Origin: Microbacterium mangrovi
GTDB taxonomy: Bacteria; Actinomycetota; Actinomycetes; Actinomycetales; Microbacteriaceae
Length of the DNA stretch: 64,000 nt
NCBI RefSeq assembly: GCF_000802305.1
Contig: NZ_JTDK01000001.1
Coordinates: forward strand, 62,001 to 126,000
Reading direction: 5' to 3'
Shown in pieces: positions 33,471 through 41,554 of this stretch. Position 1 is the first letter of the stretch, and the number at the start of each line of letters is the position of its first letter. The notes below the pieces were generated by a model that was given only the letters and a program-made list of their open reading frames with translations, did not search any database and had not been told where the DNA came from. The translations under genes and the position numbers were made by a program.

Positions 33471-34654
33471 GACCGGCGGACGGCATTCTGGTCCCCGCCG
33501 GACACTCGGCGCGGATCACCGACTTTCTGGTGGGGATGCTCATCGTCGTTCGGATCCCACTGGTCGCCTCCCTGCCGACCGCGCAGCTCGCGATTCTCGC
33601 CTTGGTCGTCCTCGCTGCCTGCCGGCGCCCCGTCCGTCCGCTCGCACAGGCCGGCTGGTATCCGTGGCTGGCCGGTGCTCTTCTGGCCTACGCCGCGATC
33701 GGGACGCTCGCCTCCGGCATCGATCCGCTCCGTCGGACGGTCAACATCGGCACCCTGATGCTCATGGCCGGGTTCCTCGCCAGCGGCCGGATCGATGCGG
33801 GGTCGTTGATCAAGGGGCTGTCGGCCGGCCTCGTGGCGAACGCCGCGCTCTTCTCGCTCCGCCTCGCCCCCGATGCGTACGCCGGGCGGCTGAGCGGTTA
33901 TCTGCAGGACCCGAACGCGGCGGGTCTGGTGATCGCCGCCGGATCGATTCTGGCCACGCTCACCGCGCAGGCCCGCTGGGCGCGATCCGGCATCCTGCTG
34001 GTCGGCGCAGCCGGTCTGCTCGCGACCGGGTCGCGGACATCGACCGCGGCCTACCTCTGCGCGGTGGCCTGGCTCCTCGGGGCCCGGCACCTCGGGCGAG
34101 CCTTCCAGATCGTCCTCGGCGTCGTGGCGGCGGGCGTCTTCATCTGGGCCAGCAACAGCCTCGCCGACGACGTCGGCTCCCTCGCCGGGCGCACGGGCTC
34201 GGACGCGCTCCGATCACGGATCGACGCCGCCTCGACCGAGAAGTTCCTCGACGCCCCGTGGCACGGGTTCGGTCTGGCGCAGGGAACCGTTCAGCTCGAC
34301 GGCTCGACGTGGTTCTTCAACAGCTCGTATCAGGACCTCGTGGTCGAAGGCGGGTTCATCCTTGCTGTGGGCTTTCTCCTGTGCTTCGTGCTCGCCGGGT
34401 TCGGCATGGCGGCGCGACCGAGCGTCATCGGGATCCGGGCGTGGGACAGCCGCGCCGTGGCGGCAGCGACCCTCGTGGTGTTCTTCTGCGCCTCGCGGCT
34501 CGGTGAGGCGTTCTTCAGCCCGACGGGGTTCCTGGTGCTCGGAGTCGGGCTGGCCCATCTGGCGGTCGTCTCGCAACGCCCCCCGGCGACCTCGCAGAGC
34601 GCCGCGGACCTCCTCCCGGGGGTCGCGCAGCGGGATGTGGCGGCGGGTGCTTGA
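33467..34654 (+). CDS. O-antigen polymerase/ligase-like membrane protein (Wzy-like)
   Basis: 395 residues with about 10-11 transmembrane helices. The conserved region of the Wzy_C/WaaL family is visible as DPNAAGLVIAAGSILATL and LLATGSRTSTAAYL, with a large outer loop (about 225-290) containing DAPWHGFGLAQG and FFNSSYQDLVVEGG. It would polymerise or ligate polysaccharide units outside the membrane. It is coupled to the ABC flippase by GTGA. Confidence 0.82.
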   Translation: MRPADGILVPAGHSARITDFLVGMLIVVRIPLVASLPTAQLAILALVVLAACRRPVRPLAQAGWYPWLAGALLAYAAIGTLASGIDPLRRTVNIGTLMLMAGFLASGRIDAGSLIKGLSAGLVANAALFSLRLAPDAYAGRLSGYLQDPNAAGLVIAAGSILATLTAQARWARSGILLVGAAGLLATGSRTSTAAYLCAVAWLLGARHLGRAFQIVLGVVAAGVFIWASNSLADDVGSLAGRTGSDALRSRIDAASTEKFLDAPWHGFGLAQGTVQLDGSTWFFNSSYQDLVVEGGFILAVGFLLCFVLAGFGMAARPSVIGIRAWDSRAVAAATLVVFFCASRLGEAFFSPTGFLVLGVGLAHLAVVSQRPPATSQSAADLLPGVAQRDVAAGA

Positions 34655-35547
34655 CGGAGATGGACACGAGCCCGGCCGACCCGCCGGCAACGCTGCCCAT
34701 CTGGGCGAACGTGCACCTGACGCACGCCGCCCTGCAGGCGGTCGCCGACGAGGCCGGGGCGGACGTCCTGCACATCAAGGGCCCGACCGACGCCGCCTTG
34801 CGCACCACGATCCACACCTCGATGGATGCCGATGTGCTGGTGCGTCCGGCGCACCTCGAGGCCTTCACCGCCGCGCTCATCGGGCGCGGCTGGTCGCTCA
34901 GCAGCGGATTCGACGACGGCTCGCCCTTCGCCCACGCCGCCAACTACGAGCATCCGGCCTGGACCTGGGTCGACGTCCACCGCGCCGTCCCCGGGTTCCG
35001 GATGCCCGCTGGCGAGGTGTTCGAGCGCCTCTGGCAGGAGCGCACTTCGCTCGAGATCGGGCACTGGCCGTGCGCCGTCCCCTCACCTCGCGCGCAGGTC
35101 CTGATCCAGACGATGCACGTCGCCCGCTCGCATGGCTCCAGCCGACCGGAGACGTGGACGAACTGCCCGGTGGATCTGCGCCGGGAGGTTCGTGCGCTCG
35201 CCGCCGAGCTCCGAGCAGAGACGGCGTTCGCGGCGGGGATCGGCGAGCTCGAACTGCACGCCGACCGCGAGGACTACGCCCTGTGGAAGTACTGGTCCGG
35301 TGACGACGACGACCGTCTCGGCGAGTGGATCGCGCGCATGCGCACGGCGGATTCCGCGGGCGCACGCCTGCGGACGGTCGTGCGGCTCCTGCAGGTCAAC
35401 CGAACCCATCTGCGACTGCGCCTCGGCCACGAGCCGCAGGCCGCCGAGGTCGCGCGAGAGCAGCTGTCACGCGTCGGCAGGGCGTTCGCGGCCCTCGGTC
35501 GCACGCTCGCCCGGCGTTACCGCAACCGAGGCGAACGCGAACCGTGA
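34651..35547 (+). CDS. Nucleotidyltransferase-fold protein (NTP_transf_5-like)
   Basis: 298 residues. IKGPTDAALR and SMDADVLVRPAH match the uncharacterised nucleotidyltransferase family found in surface-polymer and lasso-peptide-type loci; DADVLV holds the expected metal-binding Asp pair. LIQTMHVARSHG and ADREDYALWKYWSGDDDDR follow. TTG 34651 is coupled to the wzy-like stop (TTGA); ATG 34660 is an alternative. It ends the polysaccharide operon. Similar loci often also encode a small PqqD-like protein, and one lies at 15570. Function unknown. Confidence 0.72.
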   Translation: MTEMDTSPADPPATLPIWANVHLTHAALQAVADEAGADVLHIKGPTDAALRTTIHTSMDADVLVRPAHLEAFTAALIGRGWSLSSGFDDGSPFAHAANYEHPAWTWVDVHRAVPGFRMPAGEVFERLWQERTSLEIGHWPCAVPSPRAQVLIQTMHVARSHGSSRPETWTNCPVDLRREVRALAAELRAETAFAAGIGELELHADREDYALWKYWSGDDDDRLGEWIARMRTADSAGARLRTVVRLLQVNRTHLRLRLGHEPQAAEVAREQLSRVGRAFAALGRTLARRYRNRGEREP

Positions 35548-35578
35548 GGCGCTTTTGCAAACCGGGGGCGGCCCTGCG

Positions 35579-35609
35579 ACCACTCAATGATGCTCCGTCA
35601 GGTACTCAA
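35579..35609 (+). repeat. Two ACTCAA-core repeats, 22 bp apart, before the glycine-rich protein gene
   Basis: ACCACTCAA at 35579-35587 and GGTACTCAA ending at 35609 align on the core ACTCAA with exactly 22 bp between them. This is the same core and spacing as the three repeats at 18592-18644 in front of the polysaccharide operon. They sit 112 bp upstream of ATG 35721. Confidence 0.65.
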
Positions 35610-35720
35610 TCTTGGCGAAGTCCGGTTCGGTGGCCTGAGCGCCGGGGGAACCTGGACGGGGCTCCGAAGCCCGCCACGACGCACACCGCGGACACACCGC
35701 ACCGAACGAGGAGTTCAGCC

Positions 35721-36815
35721 ATGAGATCTGATCGAGAAGCGGACGACGTCACGACCCCGCCGCGTGGTCTCTCTCGCCGCACGCTGGTCAAGGGGGCCGC
35801 GTGGTCGGTCCCCGTCGTCGCGGTCGCCGTTGCGGCGCCGGTCGCGGCTGCGAGCGTTCCCTGCGCGGGTGCGGGGTCGAAGACCTTCCGTGCACCGTCC
35901 TCCTCGTCTCCGCGAAGCGTCCCGTTCACCGTCCCCGCGGGGGTGACGGAGCTGAGCTTCGTCGTGACCGGCGGCGCGGGCGGGTCCGTCAAAGGCGACA
36001 CCGCCAACCAGGTCGGCGGCCAGGGCGGCAGGGTCACCGGAACGATCAGCGTGACGCCCGGCGAAGTTCTCGACATCTACGTCGGACAGGGTGGGACGGG
36101 AACCACCAGCGGTTCGACAGGGCCCGAGCAGCGCGCCGGAGGGCGAGGCTACGGCGACGGCGGCAGCGCGGGAGCGCCCCCGGGAGACCAGAGCCCGAGT
36201 TACGTCAAATGGAACTGCGGCGCCGGCGGCGGCGGAGGTTCGGCCATCGTACGCGGGTCTTCACCGCTGGTCGTCGCGGGCGGCGGCGGTGGCGGTTCCG
36301 GTGACTTCATCGTCGGGAACAACATCTCGATCGGCGCACGCCCGCGCGGCGGAGACGCGGGAGCCTCGGGCGGCAGCTGGGGCTTCGGCTCGACCAACGG
36401 GCAGAAGGCATCCGCGTACGGCGGCTCGAGCGGCGCGACCGGACGCGGCGGAACCGGGGGAACCTACAGCGGTCCGTGGCCGCAGCCGCCGACGTTCAAA
36501 CCGGGCGGCGCCGGCAGCGGCCGCAACGGCGGCACCTCCTACGGGGGCGGAGTCGCCGTCCTGAGCTCGCCGCCCGATGGCTGGTCCACCTCGGGCGGCG
36601 GCGGGGGAGGCGGCTACGGCGGCGGCGGTGGCGGCGAGACGATGTGGGGCTTCACCGACACGCACAGCGGTGCCGCCCTGATCGGCGGCGGTGGCGGCGG
36701 CGGGACGAGCTACGTCGCCCCCGGCACCAGTGCGACCATCGGACTCAGCGGCGTGACGGCCGACCCTGCGGGCAGGGCCGACGGCTCCGTCGTGCTTTCC
36801 TGGACGTGCCCCTGA
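35721..36815 (+). CDS. Tat-exported glycine-rich cell-surface protein
   Basis: 364 residues. The N-terminal LSRRTLVKG (Arg pair 19-20) followed by a hydrophobic Ala/Val stretch is a twin-arginine signal; cleavage is likely after AAAS or nearby. The mature part begins with a beta-rich VPFTVPAGVTELSFVVTGGA segment and GTISVTPGEVLDIYVGQGG, typical of bacterial 'glycine-rich' surface proteins. It continues with long Gly/Ser arrays to residue 345 and ends VVLSWTCP. GAGGAG precedes the ATG. It lies just after the polysaccharide operon and shares its upstream repeats, so it may be a co-regulated matrix protein. Confidence 0.75.
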   Translation: MRSDREADDVTTPPRGLSRRTLVKGAAWSVPVVAVAVAAPVAAASVPCAGAGSKTFRAPSSSSPRSVPFTVPAGVTELSFVVTGGAGGSVKGDTANQVGGQGGRVTGTISVTPGEVLDIYVGQGGTGTTSGSTGPEQRAGGRGYGDGGSAGAPPGDQSPSYVKWNCGAGGGGGSAIVRGSSPLVVAGGGGGGSGDFIVGNNISIGARPRGGDAGASGGSWGFGSTNGQKASAYGGSSGATGRGGTGGTYSGPWPQPPTFKPGGAGSGRNGGTSYGGGVAVLSSPPDGWSTSGGGGGGGYGGGGGGETMWGFTDTHSGAALIGGGGGGGTSYVAPGTSATIGLSGVTADPAGRADGSVVLSWTCP

Positions 36816-36841
36816 GGTCTGAGCTCGGGCGCAGCGGGCGA

Positions 36842-36976
36842 GTGCCCCCTGGGTGCTCGCCCCGGCGCCGACGCGCGACGCGGCCCCTGATCGCCATCGT
36901 CGTCGGCCTGGCCGTGATCGGCGCCGCGTTCACGATCCGCTCTCTCGGCGTCGCGTATGACGGTCTTCCCGCCTGA
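36842..36976 (+). CDS. Possible small membrane peptide
   Basis: 44 codons from GTG 36842. An Arg-rich start (SPRRRRATRP) is followed by one hydrophobic segment (LIAIVVGLAVIGAAF) and a short tail. This is the layout of a single-pass membrane peptide with its N-terminus inside. The ribosome site is weak (GGGCGA). The region would otherwise be a 258-bp gap. I do not recognise a family. Confidence 0.3.
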   Translation: MPPGCSPRRRRATRPLIAIVVGLAVIGAAFTIRSLGVAYDGLPA

Positions 36977-37061
36977 TCTCGACCCTCCCGTCCCCTCGCC
37001 GGCCCGGTCACGGCCGGAGGCGCGACGGTCTGCTCTGCGGGGGTGCCGGGTCATGCCCGGA

Positions 37062-37067
37062 TAACCT
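37062..37067 (+). promoter_or_regulatory. -10 box (TAACCT) of acpS, leaderless type
   Basis: TAACCT ends 6 nt before GTG 37074 and no ribosome site is present. This promoter would drive the coupled acpS-alr-tsaE run. Confidence 0.5.
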
Positions 37068-37073
37068 GGACGG

Positions 37074-37433
37074 GTGATCATCGGTATCGGCGTCGACCTC
37101 GTCGACATGGAGCGCTTCGAGCGCAGTGTCGCCCGCACGCCCCGGCTGCTCGAGCGGCTGTTCACGCCGGCCGAACGGCAGATGCCGCTGCACTCGCTCG
37201 CCGCCCGCTTCGCGGCCAAGGAGGCGCTGATCAAGGCCCTCGGCGGCTCCGACGGTCTGCACTGGAACGAGATCGACGTGACCCGCAACGACGCAGGCGC
37301 ACCGCGGTTCGAACTCAGCGGGTCGACCGCCGAGGTGGTGGCGGCCCGCGGCATCCGCACCGTGCATCTGTCGATGTCGCACGACGCCGGGGCCGCGATC
37401 GCCCAGGTCATCGCCGAGGGGAGCGACGCATGA
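37074..37433 (+). CDS. acpS: Holo-[acyl-carrier-protein] synthase
   Basis: 119 residues, the normal length. It transfers phosphopantetheine from CoA to acyl carrier protein. IGIGVDLVDMERFE carries the Mg-binding Asp and RFAAKEALIKAL the catalytic Glu/Lys helix. HLSMSHDAGAAIA near the end is also typical. It is coupled to alr by ATGA, an arrangement common in Actinobacteria. Confidence 0.94.
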   Translation: MIIGIGVDLVDMERFERSVARTPRLLERLFTPAERQMPLHSLAARFAAKEALIKALGGSDGLHWNEIDVTRNDAGAPRFELSGSTAEVVAARGIRTVHLSMSHDAGAAIAQVIAEGSDA

Positions 37434-38551
37434 GCCGCCTGTCCGGGATGCCGCGCGAGGCGGTCGTCGACACGTCCGCGATCGCCGACAACGTCCGGCA
37501 TCTGCGGCGGCTCGTCGGCGTCGAGGTCATGGCCGTGGTGAAGGCCGACGGCTACGGCCACGGCGCCGTGCGGTCGGCGCTGGCCGCCCTGGACGGCGGG
37601 GCGTCCCGGCTCGGCGTCGCCGAGATCCCGGAGGCCCTGCAGCTGCGCCGCGCCGGCATCGACGCGCCGATCCTGGCCTGGCTGCACGCTCCCGACGCCG
37701 ACTTCGGCGAGGCCGTGGCATCCGGCGTCGAACTCGGCATCTCGTCGTTCGACCAGCTGCAGCGTGCGGCGGCCGCGGCCATCGCCGACCGTCCCGCCGC
37801 CGTGCACCTCAAGGTCGAGACCGGGCTCGGACGCAACGGCATCCCGCCCGAAGATCTGCGTCTGGTGGTGGCCGAGGCGGCCCGGCTCGAACGGATCGGG
37901 CGCCTGCGCATCGTGGGGCTGTGGAGCCACCTGTCCAACTCGTCGGCCGACGACGACCGCGAGGCGTTGCGGCGCTTCCTGGATGCCACGGCGCTGGCGG
38001 CATCCCTCGGCGTCGCCCCGCCACTGCGGCACATCGCCGCCACCCATGCCGCGATCGATCTGCCGGAGGCGCGGCTGGATGCCGTGCGCATCGGCATCGG
38101 GCTGTACGGCCTGTCGCCCTTCGCCGACCGCGACAGCGCCGACCTGGGCCTGCGGCCCGCGATGACGCTACGCGCCGCCGTCGCGGCCGTGCGCCGGGTT
38201 CCGGCGGGGCAGGGAGTCTCGTACGGGTACACCTATCGCACCGACCGCGAGTCGACGCTGGCACTGGTGCCGGTCGGGTACGCCGACGGGGTGCCCCGGC
38301 AGGCGTCCGGGGCCGGCCCGGTGCTGATCGGCGGCAGGCGGTTCACCGTGGCCGGACGCATCGCGATGGACCAGTTCGTCGTGGACGTCGGCGACCACCC
38401 GGTGCAGGTGGGCGACGAGGTCGTGCTGTTCGGCGACCCGACTCTCGGGGTGCCGTCGGCGACCGAGTGGGCGGATGCCGCCGACACCATCAACTACGAG
38501 ATCGTGACCCGCATCGGCCCGCGCGTTCCGCGCCGGACGGAGTCGTCGTGA
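37430..38551 (+). CDS. alr: Alanine racemase
   Basis: 373 residues. It makes D-alanine for peptidoglycan. The PLP lysine is in AVVKADGYGHG (near residue 36). GLGRNGI and GLWSHLSNS are in the N-terminal TIM barrel, and the second catalytic base Tyr is in GVSYGYTYRT of the C-terminal beta domain. GRIAMDQFVVDVGD is also typical. The last bases overlap tsaE by GTGA. Confidence 0.95.
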   Translation: MSRLSGMPREAVVDTSAIADNVRHLRRLVGVEVMAVVKADGYGHGAVRSALAALDGGASRLGVAEIPEALQLRRAGIDAPILAWLHAPDADFGEAVASGVELGISSFDQLQRAAAAAIADRPAAVHLKVETGLGRNGIPPEDLRLVVAEAARLERIGRLRIVGLWSHLSNSSADDDREALRRFLDATALAASLGVAPPLRHIAATHAAIDLPEARLDAVRIGIGLYGLSPFADRDSADLGLRPAMTLRAAVAAVRRVPAGQGVSYGYTYRTDRESTLALVPVGYADGVPRQASGAGPVLIGGRRFTVAGRIAMDQFVVDVGDHPVQVGDEVVLFGDPTLGVPSATEWADAADTINYEIVTRIGPRVPRRTESS

Positions 38552-39045
38552 GCGGCCTCGACGAGCTCGTCGGCCGGCACGACATCGTCTCCCCGGCCGA
38601 CATGGAGCAGCTCGGCCGGCGCATGGGCGGGATGCTGCGCGCCGGCGACGTCGTGGTGCTCACCGGGCCGCTCGGAGCCGGCAAGACCACACTCACCCGG
38701 GGGATCGGCGCGGGCCTCGGCGTGCGCGGCCCCGTGCAGAGCCCGACGTTCGTCCTCGCCCGCACGCATCCGTCGCTCGTCGGCGGGGTGCCCCTCGTGC
38801 ACATGGACGCCTACCGGCTCGGATCCGCAGCCGAACTGGACGACCTCGACGTGGACGTCGAGGGGTCCGTGGTCGTGGTGGAGTGGGGCCGCGGGCTCGC
38901 CGACGACCTCGCCGAGGTGTGGTGGGACGTCGAGATCGAGCGCCCCACCGGCGGTTTCGGTGCCGACACCGCCTGCGGCCCGCCGGACGAGGAGCTGGAT
39001 GCCGACGCCCCGCGTGTGGTGACGGTGACTCGCGGGGAGCGGTGA
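38548..39045 (+). CDS. tsaE: tRNA t6A biosynthesis ATPase TsaE
   Basis: 165 residues. LTGPLGAGKTTLTRGIGAGL is the P-loop of this family and QSPTFVLA the switch-like region. HMDAYRL and VEWGRGL are the other signatures. TsaE drives the TsaB-TsaD complex that makes N6-threonylcarbamoyl-adenosine in tRNAs reading ANN codons. The acidic C-terminal extension (CGPPDEELDADAPR) is lineage-specific. Its partners lie 1.4 kb and 2.5 kb downstream, separated by an M20 hydrolase gene. Confidence 0.93.
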   Translation: MSGLDELVGRHDIVSPADMEQLGRRMGGMLRAGDVVVLTGPLGAGKTTLTRGIGAGLGVRGPVQSPTFVLARTHPSLVGGVPLVHMDAYRLGSAAELDDLDVDVEGSVVVVEWGRGLADDLAEVWWDVEIERPTGGFGADTACGPPDEELDADAPRVVTVTRGER

Positions 39046-39070
39046 CGCCCGGGTTACGCTGAGTCAGCGC

Positions 39071-39122
39071 CCTGAGCCTGTCGAAGGGCGAGCCGGGCCT
39101 GGGCTTCGACGAGCTCAGCCCG
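39071..39122. repeat. Inverted pair of CTTCGACAGGCTCAG-type extragenic repeats
   Basis: CCTGAGCCTGTCGAAGG (39071-39087) faces a slightly altered inverse copy, GGGCTTCGACGAGCTCAGCC (39101-39120). They can form a hairpin in the 107-bp gap between tsaE and the M20 gene. Further copies are at 42994-43014 and 57700-57723. Confidence 0.7.
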
Positions 39123-39152
39123 CGAAACCCTCGGACTCGAAGGAGCGTCTCC

Positions 39153-40424
39153 ATGCCTCTGACTCCCGCCGCCGTCGCCGCGATCGACGCCGCGATCGAT
39201 GCCCAGAACGACGCGAACGTCGAACTGTTCGTCGATCTGCACCGGCATCCGGAACTGGGCTTCATGGAGGAGCGCACCGCGGCCATCGCCGCTGTACGCC
39301 TCCGCGAGCTCGGCTACACCGTGACCACGGGCATCGGCGGCACCGGGCTCGCGGCCGTGCTCGAGAACGGCGCGGGGCCGACGGTGATGTACCGGGCCGA
39401 CATGGATGCGAACGCCGTCGCGGAGGCATCCGGACGACCCTACGCGAGCACCGTGCGCGTCACGCGCCTCGACGGCACCGAGAGCCCGGTCGCGCACCAG
39501 TGCGGGCACGACGCGCACGTGACGTGGATGCTCGCGATGGCGCAGTTCCTCGCCGAGAACCGGTCGCTGTGGGCCGGCACGGCGGTGCTGGTCGGACAGC
39601 CCGCGGAGGAGGTCATCGCCGGGGCGAAGGCGATGGTCGACGGCGGCCTGTACGACGTGATTCCGGTGCCCGACCAGTTCATCGGGTTCCACACCGTCCC
39701 GCTCCCGGTGGGGACGGTCATGGCGTGCGGGGGTGTGCTGATGGCCGGCACCGACCAGCTCGACGTGCGCCTCCTCGGCCACGGCGGCCACGGCTCGACC
39801 CCGCACCTCACCCAGGATCCGGTGGTCATGGCGGGGCAGGCGATCGTCCAGTACCAGTCGGTGGTCGGGCGGATGATCGATCCGGCGGCGACGGCGGTGC
39901 TCACCGTCGGGGCGGTGCAGGCCGGCGCCGACAACAACGTGATCCCCGACGAGGCGCTCCTCAAGCTCAACCTGCGCTGGTTCGATCCGGCCGTGCGGGA
40001 GCGGATGCTGCGCGGCATCCACGACATCACCGACGGCATCGCGCGCACCTACGGCGTGACCGAGGACCGGATGCCGGAGTACACGATGAAGGGCGGCTCG
40101 ACGCCGCTGGTCAACGATCCGGACCTCGCGACCCGCCTCGCCGATGCGCTCGCGGACGTGCTCGGCGAGGATTCGATCGTGCGCAGCGTCCCCCCGTTCA
40201 CCGGATCCGAGGACGTGCACCTGCTCAAGGGGCCGCACGACGACATCGAATTCACGTACATGATGATCGGGGTCGCCGACCCGGAGGTGTTCGCCACGGC
40301 GGTCGCCGCGGGCAAGCAGTTCCCGTACGGCCCGCACAGTCCCGAGTTCTACGTCGACCTCGCCGCGATCCCGGCCGGGGCCAAGGTCGCCTGCTACGCG
40401 ATGCTGGAGCTGCTCGGCGTCTGA
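39153..40424 (+). CDS. M20D-family amidohydrolase (amino-acylase type)
   Basis: 423 residues. HRHPELGFMEERT, VMYRADMDA, QCGHDAHVT and GQPAEEVIAGAKAMVDGGLY follow the M20D order and hold the two-metal site. LGHGGHGSTPH opens the dimerisation (lid) domain and FTGSEDVHLL holds a late ligand. The family cleaves N-acyl or amide bonds, for example of hippurate or N-acetylated amino acids; the substrate is not known. An AAGGAG site precedes the ATG. It interrupts the usual tsaE-tsaB-rimI-tsaD order. Confidence 0.88.
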   Translation: MPLTPAAVAAIDAAIDAQNDANVELFVDLHRHPELGFMEERTAAIAAVRLRELGYTVTTGIGGTGLAAVLENGAGPTVMYRADMDANAVAEASGRPYASTVRVTRLDGTESPVAHQCGHDAHVTWMLAMAQFLAENRSLWAGTAVLVGQPAEEVIAGAKAMVDGGLYDVIPVPDQFIGFHTVPLPVGTVMACGGVLMAGTDQLDVRLLGHGGHGSTPHLTQDPVVMAGQAIVQYQSVVGRMIDPAATAVLTVGAVQAGADNNVIPDEALLKLNLRWFDPAVRERMLRGIHDITDGIARTYGVTEDRMPEYTMKGGSTPLVNDPDLATRLADALADVLGEDSIVRSVPPFTGSEDVHLLKGPHDDIEFTYMMIGVADPEVFATAVAAGKQFPYGPHSPEFYVDLAAIPAGAKVACYAMLELLGV

Positions 40425-40441
40425 TTCGGGAGAGGCCCGAC

Positions 40442-40447
40442 TACCCT
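40442..40447 (+). promoter_or_regulatory. -10 box (TACCCT) of tsaB, leaderless type
   Basis: TACCCT ends 7 nt before ATG 40455 with no ribosome site, so tsaB-rimI-tsaD probably has its own promoter after the M20 gene. Confidence 0.45.
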
Positions 40448-40454
40448 GGAACCC

Positions 40455-41090
40455 ATGATCCTCGGCATCGACACCTCCCTCGGCACGTCGGTGGGGCTCG
40501 TCGAGCCGGACGGACTCGTCGTCACCGAGGCATCCAGCCCCGATCCGCGCGGGCATGCCGAGGTCATCGGCACACTGATCGCCGACGTGGTCGCGGCCGG
40601 GACCGTCACGCACGTCGCGGCCGGCATGGGCCCCGGACCCTTCACCGGCCTGCGCGTCGGGATCGCCGCGGCCCGGGCCTTCGCGCTCGGCGGCGACGGC
40701 GGACGCGGCATCCCGGTGATCCCCGTCGTCAGCCACGATGCGACCGCGTTCGCGCGGCTCGTCACGGATGCCGCCGCCGGCATCCCGACCCCGCGCTTCG
40801 CGGTGGTGACCGACGCCCGCCGCCGCGAATTCGCGTTCACCGTGTACGACGGGCTGGACGACGACGGGCTCCCCGTCCGCATCACCGAGCCCGCTCTGGC
40901 GCACCGCGACGAGGTGGATGCCCGCCTCGCCGAGCACGGCGCCGTGCGGGTGGACACCACGGTCGTGTCGGCGTCGATGCTCGCCGTCGTGGCATCCCGC
41001 GCGCTCGCCGCCGGACGCACCGTCGGACCGCACGAGCCGCTGTACCTGCGCGCCCCCGACGTCACCCCGCCCAAGCAGGTGGTGCGGTGA
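40455..41090 (+). CDS. tsaB: tRNA t6A biosynthesis protein TsaB
   Basis: 211 residues. ILGIDTSLGTSVGLV begins the ASKHA fold and AAGMGPGPFTGLRVGIAAA is the family signature. TsaB is the non-catalytic partner of TsaD in threonylcarbamoyl transfer to A37 of tRNA. The stop overlaps rimI by GTGA. Confidence 0.93.
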   Translation: MILGIDTSLGTSVGLVEPDGLVVTEASSPDPRGHAEVIGTLIADVVAAGTVTHVAAGMGPGPFTGLRVGIAAARAFALGGDGGRGIPVIPVVSHDATAFARLVTDAAAGIPTPRFAVVTDARRREFAFTVYDGLDDDGLPVRITEPALAHRDEVDARLAEHGAVRVDTTVVSASMLAVVASRALAAGRTVGPHEPLYLRAPDVTPPKQVVR

Positions 41091-41554
41091 TCCGTCCCGC
41101 GAGCGCCGACGACCTCGAGGCGATCATGGCGCTCGAGCGCGCCTCCTTCCCGACCGACGCGTGGTCGGCGGGCATGATGCACGACGAGCTGACGAGCCCG
41201 CACGGCCGGTACTTCGTGCTCGAAGACGACGGGACCGTCGTCGGCTACGGCGGGGTGCGGGCGCTCGCCGGCGCCGCGGATGCCGACATCCAGACGATCG
41301 CGATCGCGGAGGCGTTCCGCGGCCGCGGAGCCGGACGCCTGCTGCTGGGCACCCTGCTCGACGAGGCCGCCCGGCGGGGCGCGCGCGAGGTGTTCCTGGA
41401 GGTCCGGGCCGACAACCCGGTCGCGCAGAACCTGTACGTGAAAACCGGGTTCGCGGAGATCGGCCGCCGCCCCCGCTACTACCAGCCCGACGACGTCGAC
41501 GCGATCGTGATGCGTCTCGACCTGACGCAGAACGGAGCCGCGGATGCCCGCTGA
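41087..41554 (+). CDS. rimI: Ribosomal-protein-alanine N-acetyltransferase
   Basis: 155 residues, GNAT fold. [20 protein letters not shown] is the acetyl-CoA binding motif (Q/RxxGxG/A form) and [19 protein letters not shown] the conserved central strand-helix. [16 protein letters not shown] at the end is typical of RimI. It acetylates the N-terminus of ribosomal protein S18 in other bacteria. GTG start coupled to tsaB; the end overlaps tsaD by 11 nt. Confidence 0.9.
   Translation: MIRPASADDLEAIMALERASFPTDAWSAGMMHDELTSPHGRYFVLEDDGTVVGYGGVRALAGAADADIQTIAIAEAFRGRGAGRLLLGTLLDEAARRGAREVFLEVRADNPVAQNLYVKTGFAEIGRRPRYYQPDDVDAIVMRLDLTQNGAADAR

Noticed and set aside
36091..36815. Gly-rich repeats of the exported protein as a PE-PGRS-like protein
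   Set aside because: No PE domain; the N-terminus is a Tat signal followed by a beta-rich start, a different family.
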